Part shown: positions 12,015-22,659 of the stretch, in pieces
Numbering within the stretch: the first letter of the stretch is position 1
Layout of the letters: the number at the start of each line of letters is the position of its first letter
DNA from: Prorocentrum cordatum
Taxonomy: Eukaryota > Sar > Dinophyceae > Prorocentrales > Prorocentraceae
NCBI GenBank assembly: GCA_963575745.1
Contig: CAUYUJ010005002.1
Span: 1,233,479 to 1,297,478, forward strand
Direction: 5' to 3'
Length of the DNA stretch: 64,000 nucleotides
The notes under the pieces: model-generated
What the model was told of the DNA's origin: nothing
Seen by the model: the letters and a program-made list of their open reading frames with translations, nothing else
The model's database searches: none
Position numbers and translations under genes: made by a program

Positions 12015-12050
12015 TCCGTAGCCATTTTGGCTCAAACCTTTTGGCTCAAG
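12015..12050 (+). other. Tandem relic spliced leaders (DinoSL), copy A
   Basis: Bases 12015-12035 match the first 21 of 22 bases of the dinoflagellate spliced leader, from TCCGTAGCC to GGCTCAA. A second, 5'-truncated copy follows at 12037-12050, ending TTTTGGCTCAAG and lacking one A. The leader is added to mRNA by trans-splicing and should not be in a gene unless a spliced mRNA was reverse-transcribed and inserted. Two in tandem implies two rounds. The next ATG is 86 bases downstream. All three copies have the same structure. Confidence 0.9.
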
Positions 12051-12136
12051 CAGACTCTCCCTTCCGTGCTGTACACGCTCGAGCGAGCTCGCCTCGCTCC
12101 ATTGCCAGCAGCCCGTTCGCTCCACTCACGAACAGT

Positions 12137-13940
12137 ATGCTTCCGATGGGGCTTTTTCGCGCTAGCGTGGCCATTCTCTATTTCATCGTGCGCGCGAAGG
12201 CGCTCGGAGGTGATCCAGCGGCGATGCGCATGGTCATCGAGGATGGCGATGGTCCATTCAAAGAGCTTTCTGAGGTCGAGCTCGTTGAGGCCGTAAATAC
12301 CACGCTGCGCGTCGAAAGTGGCGCCCCTTCTGGGCGGGCAGGTGCGTGGTCGTCGGCAGTGTGCAAAAATTTCTGTTATGGCACGATGTACGACTCTCCG
12401 ATGTTCCAGGCGCCGGGGGCTGCTAATATACCCGCGGGGGTGATCGGAATGCAGTGGGCGCGTCAGCCCAACGATAATGCGGCCGAAGGCTACGGCTGTG
12501 TCGTCCGAGAATTTAATGGTGGTGTGGGAGGTTACTGGACAAGTGTGCTGTGGTATTCGGATGAGTGCGCGGGTTCCTCCATTATCTGGTTCGGCCCGGC
12601 GACATGGGAGGCTCCAGCTCCTATCGGCACGAATTGGTGGGCGACGCATGGTTGCCGTTACCCTGCCGGAACCCGGGTATGCGTGCGCGCCCGCTATTTT
12701 TTCCAGACTCCACAGCCGACGCCATCTCCGACGCCCAACCCGACGCCGTACCCGACGCCGAACCCGACGCCGAAGCCGACGCCGAACCCGACGCCGAGCC
12801 CGACGCCATACCCGACGCCGAACCCGACGCCGAAGCCGACGCCGAACCCGACGCCGAACCCGACGCCATACCCGACGCCGAAGCCGACGCCGAACCCGAC
12901 GCCGAACCCGACGCCGTACCCGACACCGAAGCCGACGCCGAACCCGACGCCGAACCCGACGCCGTACCCGACGCCGAAGCCGACGCCGTACCCGACGCCG
13001 AACCCGACGCCGAAGCCGACGCCATACCCGACGCCGTACCCGACGCCGAAGCCGACGCCGAAGCCGACGCCGAACCCGACGCCCTACCCCCCGACGCCCT
13101 ACCTACCCCACGGTTTTCCCAACGCCCTACCCCACGGTTTTCCCGACGCCCTACCCGACGGCCTACCCCACGGCTTTCCCAACTTCTTACCCCACGGCTT
13201 TCCCGACGCCTTACCCGACGGCCTTCCCGACGCCCTACCCGACGGGTTTTCCGACGGTCTACCCCACGGCTTTTCCGACCCCCTACCCGACGTCTTTCCC
13301 GACGCCCTTCCCGACGCCCAGCCCGACGCCCAGTCCGACGTATCCTCTGGGTTGGCCGACGCCAAGTCCAACGTCTCTTCCCGCAGCTCCCATGGCGGGC
13401 GGAGCCGCTGGAGGCGTGGCTGCCACCGGCGATCCGCACCTTCAAAACGTTCACGGCGAGCGGTTCGACTTAATGAAGCCGGGCAAACATGTTCTGATAA
13501 ACGTCCCTCGTGGAGTGAGCGCTGATGACGCATTGCTTCATCTGCAGGCCGATGCGCGCCGATCGGGTGGAAGTTGTTCGGATCTGTACTTCAAAGAACT
13601 GAACATTACAGGCTCTTGGGCAGAGGCTAAGCAAGCCGGAGGGTATCACTACAGCGGACGGCAAAGCTCCGCGACGATTCCGCAGTGGGTTGCTGTTGGT
13701 CCGGTCGAGCTGAAAGTCGTCCATGGACGCACAGAGAGTGGCATTTGGTATTTGAATGTGCACGTGAAGCATTTGGGGCGATCAGGGTTTGCCGTCGGAG
13801 GCTTGCTGGGGGAAGACGACCACAAAGAGGTGATGACTCCCCCAGCGTCTTGTACCAAGCGCACGTCTTTGCAAGAAGTGGTGACGAGTGGCCAGGCTCC
13901 TTCCCCCGAGTCGCCAGTTGCAACCGCAACCTTTGCGTGA
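12137..13940 (+). pseudogene. Retrogene A: secreted Pro/Thr-repeat protein with VWD-like C-terminus, one frameshift
   Basis: Probably encodes a secreted or cell-surface protein. The ATG at 12137 follows the spliced-leader relics and starts a signal-peptide-like segment ([20 protein letters not shown]). A ~110-residue Cys/Trp-containing domain follows, with motifs [19 protein letters not shown] and [10 protein letters not shown]. From about residue 190 come [12 protein letters not shown] repeats, then PTxFPTPY repeats. The C-terminal domain contains [17 protein letters not shown] and resembles the start of a von Willebrand type D domain; such GDPHL...FDL domains are common in dinoflagellate proteins. 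In this copy the repeat changes frame near 13089 (ACCCCCCGACG), so the C-terminal domain is out of frame with the start. Copies M and B are broken at other places. No introns are visible. Confidence 0.75.
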
Positions 13941-14460
13941 CCATGCGGGATGCTTGAGAAGTAGGCATATGACAAGTGCGCCCTTTCGGGCGACGCATGC
14001 GGCAGTGTTTTCCATTGTGCTTATAGGAGGGCTGTCTCTTTTACAGGGCCTCTGAGACTTCTGTGCATGGTTCGTGCCACTTTGCACCAATCTCAGCGGC
14101 TGCCTGTCAGCAGTTTGTTGCCACTCCGCGCTGTCGCATGCTCCCGTTGCTCGCCGAATCGAGCTGGCATCCTTGACAGCCGTCCTGCCCCGACCTGCAA
14201 CGGCTGACAAAAGATGGCTGCTTCCCTGGACGGTCGTTCCCTAGCTTCAAGGGTCTGAGACCAGGGGGGCTTGCTTCCTCCGCCCTCCCTCACCCTCCCT
14301 ATCCTCCGCCTCCTCCTCGGTCGGTTCCCGTTTTGTCCGTTTCCCTATGTTCCTCGCTTGTCGGACCGAGGGGCATGAGTTGGCGGTGGGCGAGAGGCGC
14401 AGGCTCAGGTGTGCCGTCCAAGTTTTTTTCAGGGAGTCGGAAGAAGGAACGACAGCAGGT
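13941..14460 (+). other. Retrogene 3' flank, copy A
   Basis: Non-coding sequence shared by all three copies. It holds one diverged unit of the 67-bp repeat at about 14040-14105 (ACTTCTGTGC box) and a C/T-rich stretch at 14270-14345. No poly(A) remnant or convincing gene was found. Confidence 0.5.
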
Positions 14461-14616
14461 TTAGGGGGCCACATGCGAACCCTACCCTTACCCCCCACGA
14501 TTTCTGAGGGAGAGGGTGGGGTTCACTTCATTCGGGAGCCCCCGAGCGAAGTGAACCCCACCCTCCCCCTCAGAAATCGTGGGGGGTAAGGGTAGGGTTC
14601 GCATGTGGCCCCCTAA
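14461..14616. repeat. 156-bp foldback (69-bp arms) at the copy A breakpoint
   Basis: Arms 14461-14529 and 14548-14616 are reverse complements with one mismatch, around an 18-base loop. The outer ~24 bases of the left arm (TTAGGGGGCCACATGCGAAC and onward) are shared with copies M and B; past 14484 only copy A continues into the arm. This is either a foldback element or an inverted-repeat rearrangement at the duplication boundary. Confidence 0.95.
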
Positions 14617-14885
14617 GGTTCTGAAACTTCTGTGCTGGGCTCGACCAATTCGCACTTCTGTCAATGGCTCTCTGCTGTGCAGGGCTTCTGATACTTCTGT
14701 GCGCAGCTCGCGCCAATCTGCATCATTTTCAGTAGCTGTCCGTTGCCCAGGGCTTTGAGACTTCTGTGCAAGGCTCGCGCCAACTAGCACCACTCTCAGG
14801 CTGTCTGTTTTACAGGGCTTCTGAGACTTCTGTGCATGGCTTGTGCCACTTTGCACCGCTTTCAGTGGCTGCCCAGCAAAGACAT
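14617..14885 (+). repeat. 67-bp diverged tandem repeat (4 units)
   Basis: ACTTCTGTGC boxes recur at 14626, 14693, 14760 and 14826. Each unit also carries a CTCGCGCCAA-type and a CAGGGCTTCTGA-type segment. A single related unit follows each VWD retrogene (about 14055, 25400 and 45580). Confidence 0.75.
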
Positions 14886-15277
14886 GAGATCGCCCAAGAG
14901 GGCCCCAACATGGCCCCATGAAGGGCCCAAGAGGGGGAACACGAACATACATTTTGGTACCTCTGGGATTCATTGGGGTTCCAGGGGCCTCTGGAGCTCT
15001 CTGGCTGATGTCGTCGCCGTCATCGCTGCTTCCGCCGACGCCGCCGCCAACGCCGCCACCGGACGCTGGCGCGCGCTACCTGGGCGCTCCCACGAGCTTC
15101 TGGCCTGGAGGTTGGGAGGCATCCGAGGGGGTGTCGAATCGCGATCCGCGCCAGCGGTGCGTCCCGGGGGATTCTGTGCATCCTTCGGGTTTCTGCTGGC
15201 CCGCGCCAGCGGTGCTTCAAGGACGAACCCCCCAGGATGAGGGATCCGGGGGCGCTTCGCTCCGCGCCGGGCACCGC

Positions 15278-15282
<5 letters not shown>
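14886..15282 (+). other. No gene recognised
   Basis: Short CCCAAGAGGG units at 14890-14935, then GC-rich sequence with two CGCGCCAGCGGTGC direct repeats (about 15156 and 15200). Frames are open on both strands, but nothing resembles a known domain. Confidence 0.4.

Positions 15283-15318
<36 letters not shown>
15283..15318. repeat. (TA)n microsatellite
   Basis: About 18 TA units, flanked by GCCGA on the left and CGG on the right. Confidence 0.9.
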
Positions 15319-15321
<3 letters not shown>

Positions 15322-15419
15322 GAGTAGGGCCCCGGGGCGGTGCCTGTCATCTCCATGGGGTGTGCAGGGCGCCCCCGGGAGCGTCCGAAGCGTCCCGGAG
15401 GGCCCCTGGGACCGCCAGG

Positions 15420-15940
15420 AACAGTTCGAGACCGCCCAAGACGGCCCGCGAGCGCTCCAAGACGCGCATACATAGCCTCAGGAATTGCCAGGAAGGCCCG
15501 AAGACGTTCCAAGAGAGCTCCATGAGGCCCCGACAAGCCCAAATCGTAGATTTTTATTGTTTTTTTCGATGTTTTTGGCCTTCTCGCTTTTTCGGAGTTC
15601 CGACGCTCCAAGACCGTCCAAGAGTCTCCCAAAACTGCTCCAAGACGGCCGAAGAGGCCCCCAAGACCGCCCCAAGACGGCCCAAGAGACCCCCAAAATC
15701 GTCCCAAGACGGCCCAGGAGAGCCCCAAGATGGCCCAGGAGCCGCCCAAGACGGTTCCAGGAGAGCCCCGACAGGGCTTCAAGACGCCCCAAAGAGGCCC
15801 ACAAGCATTCTTGGAGGCCCCCAGAGGCCCCCAAGATGCCCAAAAATGGCTCTGAGCGCGCCCCAAGACGCCTCCAGGAGAGCCCAACAGGCCTCCGAGA
15901 GGCCCCCAAGAGGCCCACTGGAGGCCCTCAGGAGGTCGTC
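15420..15940 (+). repeat. CCAAGACGG minisatellite with T-rich interruption
   Basis: The same repeat family as 11600-12010, in the same orientation. It is broken at about 15535-15610 by a T-rich block containing GTAGATTTTTATTG and GGAGTTCCGACG. The interruption resembles the one at 11796-11868, so the two arrays share a larger ancestral unit. Confidence 0.8.
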
Positions 15941-16845
15941 CCCATCATGTTCCCGGAAGGCGGTCCGGGAACATGATTCCGCGCCTTGGAGGAGTATTTT
16001 GCGCTTTCCGAGGCGCATTCCGAGGCGCCCTGGACGACGTACGTATGTTTCTATAGATTGTCCATCTCCTGTGTACACAATCCTACATGTTTTACGTATG
16101 TTTCTCTCTCTCTCTCTATATATATATGCATGTATATATGTGTATATATACATAAATGTATGTATGTAGATATGTGTATATATAGATACACCCCTCCCCC
16201 AAGCCCTCCCGAGTCGTGCCACTTCCTTCCACGTATTTCAATTTCTTCCCTATACATATATACATTTATATATGTGTATATATAGATAGATATGTATATA
16301 TATATATATATATATACACGCGCCCCAAGACGCCTCCAGGAGAGCCCAACAGGCCTCCGAGAGGCCCCCAAGAGGCCCATTGGAGGCCCTCAGGAGGTCG
16401 TCCCCATCATGTTCCCGGAAGGCGGTCCGGGAACATGATTCCGCGCCTTGGAGGAGTATTCTGCGCTTTCCGAGGCGCCTTCCGAGGCGCCTTGGACGAC
16501 GTACGTATGTTTCTATCGATTGTCCTTCTCCTGTGTACACAATCCTGCATGTCTTACGTATGTTTCTATGTATCTATATATATATATATATATATACAAG
16601 AGGCCCACTGGAGGCCCTCAGGAGGTCGTCCCCATCATGTTCCCGGAAGGCGGTCCGGGAACATGATTCCGCGCCTTGGAGGAGTATTTTGCGCTTTCCG
16701 AGGCGCATTCCGAGGCGCCTTGGACGACGTACGTATGTTTCTATAGATTGTCCTTCTCCTGGGTACACAATCCTACATGTCTTACGTATGTTTCTATCTA
16801 TCTCCATATATATGTATATGTATATGTGTGTATGTATATATATAT
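15905..16845 (+). repeat. Three tandem ~230-400-bp units, each with a strong 30-base hairpin
   Basis: Each unit runs GAGGCCC-TGGAGGCCCTCAGG, then a perfect hairpin (CATGTTCCCGGA, 6-base loop AGGCGG, TCCGGGAACATG), then a GAGGAGTATT...CCGAGGCGC box, GACGTACGTATGTTTC, TGTACACAATCCT and a TA/GTAT-rich linker. The hairpins are at 15946-15975, 16408-16437 and 16636-16665. No coding function is apparent. Confidence 0.85.
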
Positions 16846-16904
16846 ACCCCTCCCCCAAGCCCTCCCGAGTCGTGCCACTTCCTTCCACGTATTTCAATTT
16901 CTTC

Positions 16905-16906
16905 CG

Positions 16907-16938
<32 letters not shown>

Positions 16939-17045
16939 TGTATGTATGTATGTATGTATGTATGTATGTATGTATGTATATATGTCTATGTATATATGCA
17001 GATAGTTATATGTATATATGTGTATGTGTGTATATATATATATGG
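16905..17045. repeat. (GTAT)n / (TA)n tract
   Basis: A GTAT tetranucleotide run (about 16908-16982) followed by mixed TATATG/GTGTGTAT sequence. Confidence 0.85.
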
Positions 17046-17100
17046 TCGCCCCCCCCAGCACCCCCCAAACCACCAAAACCACAAAACGATCTTTGATTGT

Positions 17101-17192
17101 TTGCTCCTCCTCCTCCTCCCTCGCCCTCCTCTTCCTCCTTCTTTCCTCCTCTTCCTTAACTCCTCCTCCTCTTCCTCCTCCTCTTCCTTCGC
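17101..17192 (+). repeat. C/T-rich (TCC)n tract, left of large foldback
   Basis: An irregular CTCCTC/TTCCTC pyrimidine tract immediately left of the foldback at 17217. Confidence 0.75.
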
Positions 17193-17216
17193 CAAACAGA
17201 CTTGCGGGAGGAGGGT

Positions 17217-17786
17217 GGCCACGAAACCATGCTATTTACATTTTTTTCTCGGTCAGGGAGGCAACCAAACACTGCTATTCACATTTTTTTTTGGTTTTCA
17301 GAGATCCATAAGCATGGCCAGGGGGTGTTGTGGAACGCCAGAAACCAAACAAACACTTGTGAATTGCAGTGTTTGGGGAGAGCATGGCCACGAAACCATG
17401 CTATTCACATGTTTTTTATTTATTTGTTGTAGGTTTTTTTTCGGTCCGACAGAAAACCAGAACAAAACATGTGAATAGCAGTATTTGGTGAGAGCACGGC
17501 CACGAAACCATGCTTTTCATAAGTTTTTTTGGTTCTTTTCGGTCCGCCAGAAAACCCAAACAACCAAAAAAACATGTGAATACCAGTGTTTGGTGGCCAT
17601 GCTCTCCCCAAACACTGCAATTCACAAGTTTTTGTTTGATTTCTGGCGTTCCACAACACCCCCTGGCCATGCTTGTAGACTTCTGAAAACCAAAAACTAA
17701 AAAACCCTGTGAATAGCAGTGTTTGGTTGCCTCCCTGACAGAACAAACCAAAAAAACATGTGAATAGCACGGTTTCGTTGCCATGC
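17217..17786. repeat. Large imperfect foldback (~570 bp) made of nested palindromic units
   Basis: The left arm (about 17217-17390) and right arm (about 17594-17786) are inverted copies, recognisable by GGCCACGAAACCATGCTATT against its complement near 17763-17785, GGTGTTGTGGAACGCCAGAA against TTCTGGCGTTCCACAACACC, and CAGTGTTTGGGGAGAGCATG against its complement. The centre holds further units in which CATGTG...AATAGCAGT faces its own complement. There is no coding frame. The structure resembles a MITE or foldback element that has folded copies into itself. Confidence 0.8.
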
Positions 17787-17789
17787 TGA

Positions 17790-18028
17790 TGCTGTTGCTG
17801 TTGTTGCTCCCCTTCCTCATCCTCATCCTCCTCACCCTCATCCCCCTCATCCTCATCATCCTCATCCTCTTCTTCTTCCTCCTCATCCTCATCCCCCTCA
17901 TCCTCCTCATCCTCACCCTCTTCTTCGCCCTCCTCACCCTCGTCCTCCTCATCCTCACCCTCCTGCTGCTCCTCCGCCTCTTCCTCCTGCTCCTCTTCCT
18001 CCTCCTTCTCCTCCTCCTCCTCCTACCG
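17790..18028 (+). repeat. (CTCATC)n / (TCC)n pyrimidine tract
   Basis: Long C/T-rich DNA of CCTCATCCTC units turning into TCCTCC. The leucine-rich translation is an artefact. Confidence 0.85.
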
Positions 18029-18102
18029 AACCCGCCAGGATCACAGTATGATTACAATCAGAATGCAGCAATAATTCTTCAACCCATCCCTCTTTCTCCA
18101 AA

Positions 18103-18240
18103 TCAATGCGACGCAATGCGATTGCAGTGCAATGCAACGCAATGCGATCGAAATGCAGTGCAATGCAATGCACTGCGATCGCAATGCAATGCAATGCGCT
18201 GCGATGGGATTGCAATGCAATGCAATTGCAATGCAGCGGG
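18103..18240 (+). repeat. Degenerate (AATGC)n repeat
   Basis: Pentamer AATGC/AACGC units broken by GCGATCGC and GCAATTGCA palindromes, ending at a G-run. Confidence 0.8.
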
Positions 18241-18359
18241 GGGTGGGGGGGTTGTTGACAAAAGGGGTCCAAGAACAGGGGCATCTGCAAGATGGGGAAG
18301 CACGGCGCGAGGAGGAATGATGAGTAACAGGATCAACTGAAGATGGTGCTGTTTCGCAC

Positions 18360-18560
18360 AGTTCACAGGCGTCGTAATCAATATGCGTGTCCGCGCACAT
18401 TTCGCATGGGCATTTCTATGACACTCGCCCAACATATCGCAACGCGGAAGGCATCTACATCTGGAAAGCGAGCAAGCATAGACCTGAATGCATTCACATC
18501 AGCTCGCTTTGGTCGTCATAAGCAATATGCGTCGCTGCGCACATTTCGCCTGTGCGTTCT
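18360..18560 (+). repeat. Diverged direct repeat around a CAATATGCGT...GCGCACATTTCGC box
   Basis: Two ~55-bp copies (about 18362-18415 and 18502-18556), each with GTCGT, AATATGCGT and GCGCACATTTCGC in the same order, separated by ~85 bp. Confidence 0.6.
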
Positions 18561-19474
18561 CGCGTCGCTCGCCAGGCCAGCTGCCGCTGGACCAGTCCGT
18601 AAGGTCACCTGGAAGCTCGCTCGCGCCGCCAACGCGTTCCGCCTCGACGCCATCGAGGAGCGTCTCCAATTCGGCTTCCAAGTCGACGCTGTCGTCGGCC
18701 ACCTCGATGGTCTCGCCGTGCGCCTGCGCCACAATGGATGCGAAAATCGCCTGCTGCTCCTGGATGTCCACGGGGGAGAGCGGCCCGCCGCAGGCCAGAC
18801 CCGTCCTCCTGGTCTTCCGCGGCGGAGTGACCAGGTCCTCGTGCGCGCCGTGGTGGGTCTTGGCGAGGCTGCGGAAGATCGCCACCTGCTCCCGATGGTC
18901 ACCTTCCGAGAGCGCACCGTGGCAGCCGACTATCGGGGGCTGCACGGCGGGCGCGGCGCCCGCGGGCGCAGCCGCGCCACTCGGCGCACTCGCGTCGCCG
19001 CTCGATCCAGGAGCAGCACCCGCCTGCCACGGCACGGCGACGAAGGCAAACGTTCGTGGCCCCAGCGTTTGGCCAGTGCCATCCAGAGCTCAGGCACGGT
19101 GCGCGCGCACTCCTGACCGACCACAGGAGTGACTGCGCTCCGCCCTTAGGCCCAGGATGGCACTTGCCAATGCGGCGGCGGCACGTCGAGGCCCCCCGCG
19201 CAACCTTGGCCACGTGTGCGCAAGCCGCGTGCGCGAAAGAATGCGCGGGGTTGTGCCAGCATTCCCAGCACTGGTTCACCTTGGGAGCCATTGATCTGCG
19301 ATAGCACCAGGGCTGACCGATCAAGTCTGAACGGGCCGAGCGAACATCTCCGAACGGCCAGCTGGGAGTCTTCGCGACCATGGTGGTCCTGACCGCGGAC
19401 GCGGACACTGGGGGGGGTCGTTTCCGAGCCCGCGGCCGACGCAGGCCACGGGTAATTATCGTCCGCGCACTCAT
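18499..19474 (-). pseudogene. Possible ORF1/Gag-like fragment (zinc-finger, acidic tail), frame-broken
   Basis: Read on the minus strand, MAPKVNQCWECWHNP begins at about 19286, followed by a second Cys/His cluster (SFAHAACAHV), which suggests a zinc finger. Coding character then seems to move between frames: ECARTVPELWMALAKRW in one, and from about 19035 a Gly/Ala-rich stretch followed by an acidic segment (ADDSVDLEAELETLLDG) in another. Order and composition recall LINE ORF1 proteins such as the one at 326-1474, but the residues differ. This may be the remnant of another retroelement in opposite orientation. It is not recognised with confidence, and open frames in GC-rich DNA can mislead. 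Confidence 0.3.
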
Positions 19475-19861
19475 CGATCCAGTTGGCTGCGCTGGAGAGG
19501 CGGTACAAGAACGCCATGGCGGCTACCAAGCAAACTAGCACCTCGCACGTTCGGGCCAGAATGCCAACTCTGCGCGCAGCGCTGCCGCAGAGCGAGCTGG
19601 CGACTACTCCTGCGAAATACCACGGTGCATTCGCCATGAACAGCTCATCGCATGACGCTTCTATCTGTGTGACAGCGCCGACATGTGACACATTCACTCA
19701 CAAAGCAACCTGCTTTACAAACAATGGGGGAAGGAGATCATCTCCGCACTGAACAGAAGAAACCAGGTCCTGCTGGCCGATCGGCACCGAGGTGCTAGCG
19801 CAGCAACAAGTTGACGTGGGAGCCGCGGGCCGCCACTGTCGGCGTCGCCCTGGCAGCGGCG
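19475..19861. other. No gene recognised, left of copy M
   Basis: GC-rich unique sequence. Frames are open on both strands, but nothing resembles a known family. Copy M begins at 19862 with CAGCGGGCCGAAGCAGG. Confidence 0.4.
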
Positions 19862-19951
19862 CAGCGGGCCGAAGCAGGCCGAGCAGGTGATGCTGCTGCC
19901 AGGTCGGAAGAGGCCCCGAGCGATTGCTACTGTACATGGTACTTCACACGG

Positions 19952-22506
19952 ACGCTTCTCAGAAGCCTCTCATCAGTCTCTCAGAAGCCTCTCATCAGTC
20001 TCTCAGAAGCCTCCCAGAAACCCATGCAGAAGCCTCTGAGAAGCTTCTCAGAAGCCTCTCAGAAGCCTCTCAGAAGCTTCGCAAAAGCTCGCAGAAGCCT
20101 CTCAGAAGCCTCGCAGAAGCCCCGCAGAAGCTTCTCGGAAGCCTCTCATAAACCCATTGAGAAGCCTCTCGGAAGCCTCGCAGAAACCCATTCAGAAACC
20201 TTTCGGAAGCCTCCCATAAACCAATTCAGAAGCCTCTCGGAAGCCTCTCAGAAACCCATGCAGAAGCCCTTCGGAAGCCTTTCAGCAACCCATTCAGAAG
20301 CCTCTCGGAAGCCTCTCAGACTACTCTAAGCAACCCGTTCAGAATACTCTCATAAGCCATTCAGGAGCCTCTCAGAAGCCTCGCAGAAGCTTCGCAGAAG
20401 CTTCTCAGAAGCCTTGCAGAAGCCCAGCAGAAGCCTCTCGGAAGCCTTTCAGAAACCCATTCACAAGCCTCTCGGAAGCCTCCCACACAACCCATTCAGA
20501 AGCTTCTCGGAAGCCTGCCATACACCCATTCCGCAGTCTCTCAGCAGTTTTTCAGAAACCCATTCAGGAGCCTCCCGGAAGCCTCTCATAAGCCTTTCAG
20601 AAGCCACTCATAAGCTTCTCAGAAGCTTCTCAGAAACCCATTCACAAGCCTTTCGGAAGCCTTTCAGAAACCCATTCAGAAGCCTTTCGACAGCCTCCCA
20701 GGAACCCATTCAGAAGCCTGTCGGCAGCCTCCCCGAAACCCATTCAGAAGCTTCTCGGAAGCCTCCCAGAAACCCATGCAGAAGCCTGTCGGAAGCCTCC
20801 CAGAAACCCTTTCAGAAGCCTCTCGGAAGCCTCCCATAAACCCATTCAGAAGCCTCTCGGAAGCCTCCCAGCAACCCATTCAGAAGCATCTCGGAAGCCT
20901 CGTAGAAGCCTCTCAGAAGCCTCTCAGAAGCCTCTCAGAAGTCTTTCAGAAGTTTCTCAGAAGCCTCTCGGGAGTCTCTCAGAAACCCATTCAGAAGCCT
21001 CTCAGCATTCTCTCAGACGTCTTCCAGAAACCCATTCAGAAGCTTCTCAACAGTCTCCCAGAAGCCTCTCAGCAACCCATTCAGAAGCCTTTCGGAAACC
21101 CGGTAGAAACACATTCAGAAGCCTCTCAGAAACCCATTCAGAAACCTCTCAGAAGCAGTTCAGAAACCCGTTCAGCAGAGTCTCAGAAGCCTCTCAGAAA
21201 CCCATTCAGAAGCCTGTCAGACACCCATTCAGAAGTCTCCCAGAAGCCTGTCAGCAACCCATTCAGAAGCCTCTCAGAAGCCTGTCAGAAACCCATTCAG
21301 AAGCCTCTCAGAAGCCTGTCAGAACCCCCTTCAGAAGCCTCTCATAAGCCTCTCAGAAGCCTTTCAGACACCCATTCGGAAGCCTCTCAGAACCCCCCCT
21401 CTCAGAAGCCTGTCAGAAACCCATTCAGAAGCCTCTCAGAAGCCTCGCAGAAACCCATTCAGATCAGAAGCCTCTCATCAGCTTCTCAGAAGTCTCTCAG
21501 AAACCCAGTAGAAACCCATTCAGAAGCCTATCAGAAGCCTTTCAGAAACCCATTCAGAAGCCTATCAGAAGCTTGTCAGAAACCAATTCAGAAGCCTCTC
21601 AGAAGCTTGTCAGAAACCCATTCAGAAGCCTCTCAGCAGTCTCTCAGAAGTCTACCAGAAACCCATTCAGAAACCTTTCAGCAGCCTCTCATAAGTCTCT
21701 CAGAAACCCATCCAGAAAACCATTCAGAAGCTTCTCAGCAGTCTCTCAGAAGTCTGTTAGAAACCCATTCAGAAGCCTCTCAGCAGCCTCTCAGAAGTCT
21801 ATCAGAAACCCATTAGACACCCATTCAGAAGCCTTTCAGAAACCCATTAGAAACCCATTCAGCAGCCTTTCAGAAACCCAGTAGAAACCCATTCAGAAGC
21901 CTTTCAAACAGCCATTCAGAAGCCTCTCAGGAGCCTCCCAGAAACCCATTCAGAAGCCTCTCAGAAACCCATTCAGAAACCCATTCAGAAGCCTCTCAGA
22001 AACCCATTCAGAAGCCTCTCAGAAGCCTCCCATAAACCCATTCAGAAGCCTCTCAGAAGCCTGTCAGAAACCCACTCAGAAGCCTCTCAGAAGCCTGTCA
22101 GAAACCCATTCAGAAGCCTCTCAGAAGCTTGTCAGAAACCCATTCAGAAGCCTCTCATAAGCCTCTCATAAGTCTCCCTGAAGCCTTTCAGAAACCCGTT
22201 CAGAAGCCTGTCAGAAACCCATTCAGAAGCCTCTCAGAAGCCTGTCAGAAACCCATTCAGAAGCCTCTCAGAAGCTTGTCAGAAACCCATTCAGAAGCTT
22301 CTCAGCAGCCTTTCAGAAGTCTCTCAGAAACCCATCAGAAACCCATTCAGAAGCCTCTCAGAAGCATCTTAGAAACCCATTCAGAAGCCTCTCAGAAGCC
22401 TGTCAGAAACCCATTCAGAAGCCTCTCAGAAGTGTCTCAGAAGTCTCTCAGAAGTCCTCTCAGAGTCTCTCAGAAGTCTCTCAAAAGTCTCTCAGAAGCC
22501 TCTCAG
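19952..22506 (+). repeat. 11/12-bp minisatellite, copy M
   Basis: The same CAGAAGCCTCT / CAGAAACCCATT family as copy A, but with a different order of variants, so the array has been remodelled since duplication. Confidence 0.9.
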
Positions 22507-22539
22507 ATATTCGACCTGGGAATGAAGCCTGGGAAGGGT

Positions 22540-22592
22540 TGTCCCGGGGAATGTTCGATTTTCCCGGGGAATGTTCGATTTTCCCGGGGAAA
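22540..22592 (+). repeat. Short CCCGGGGAATGTTCGA tandem repeat, copy M
   Basis: Same as 11165-11216. Confidence 0.7.
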
Positions 22593-22659
22593 GTATTTTT
22601 GTCCTCCGTCGTTTGGGGGTGCTGGGGCTGGGGGCGATATGCATACACACATATATATA

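Noticed and set aside
12720-13380. Asp/Ala-rich and Arg-rich frames overlapping the Pro/Thr repeat
   Set aside because: They are shadow frames of the same tandem repeat. The PTPxPT frame continues from a signal-peptide-like start and a Cys-containing domain, and leads to the VWD-like domain once the frameshift is allowed for.
14461-14500. Telomere-like sequence (CCCTACCCTTACCC)
   Set aside because: The words are irregular and do not form tandem TTTAGGG-type repeats; they belong to the foldback arm.
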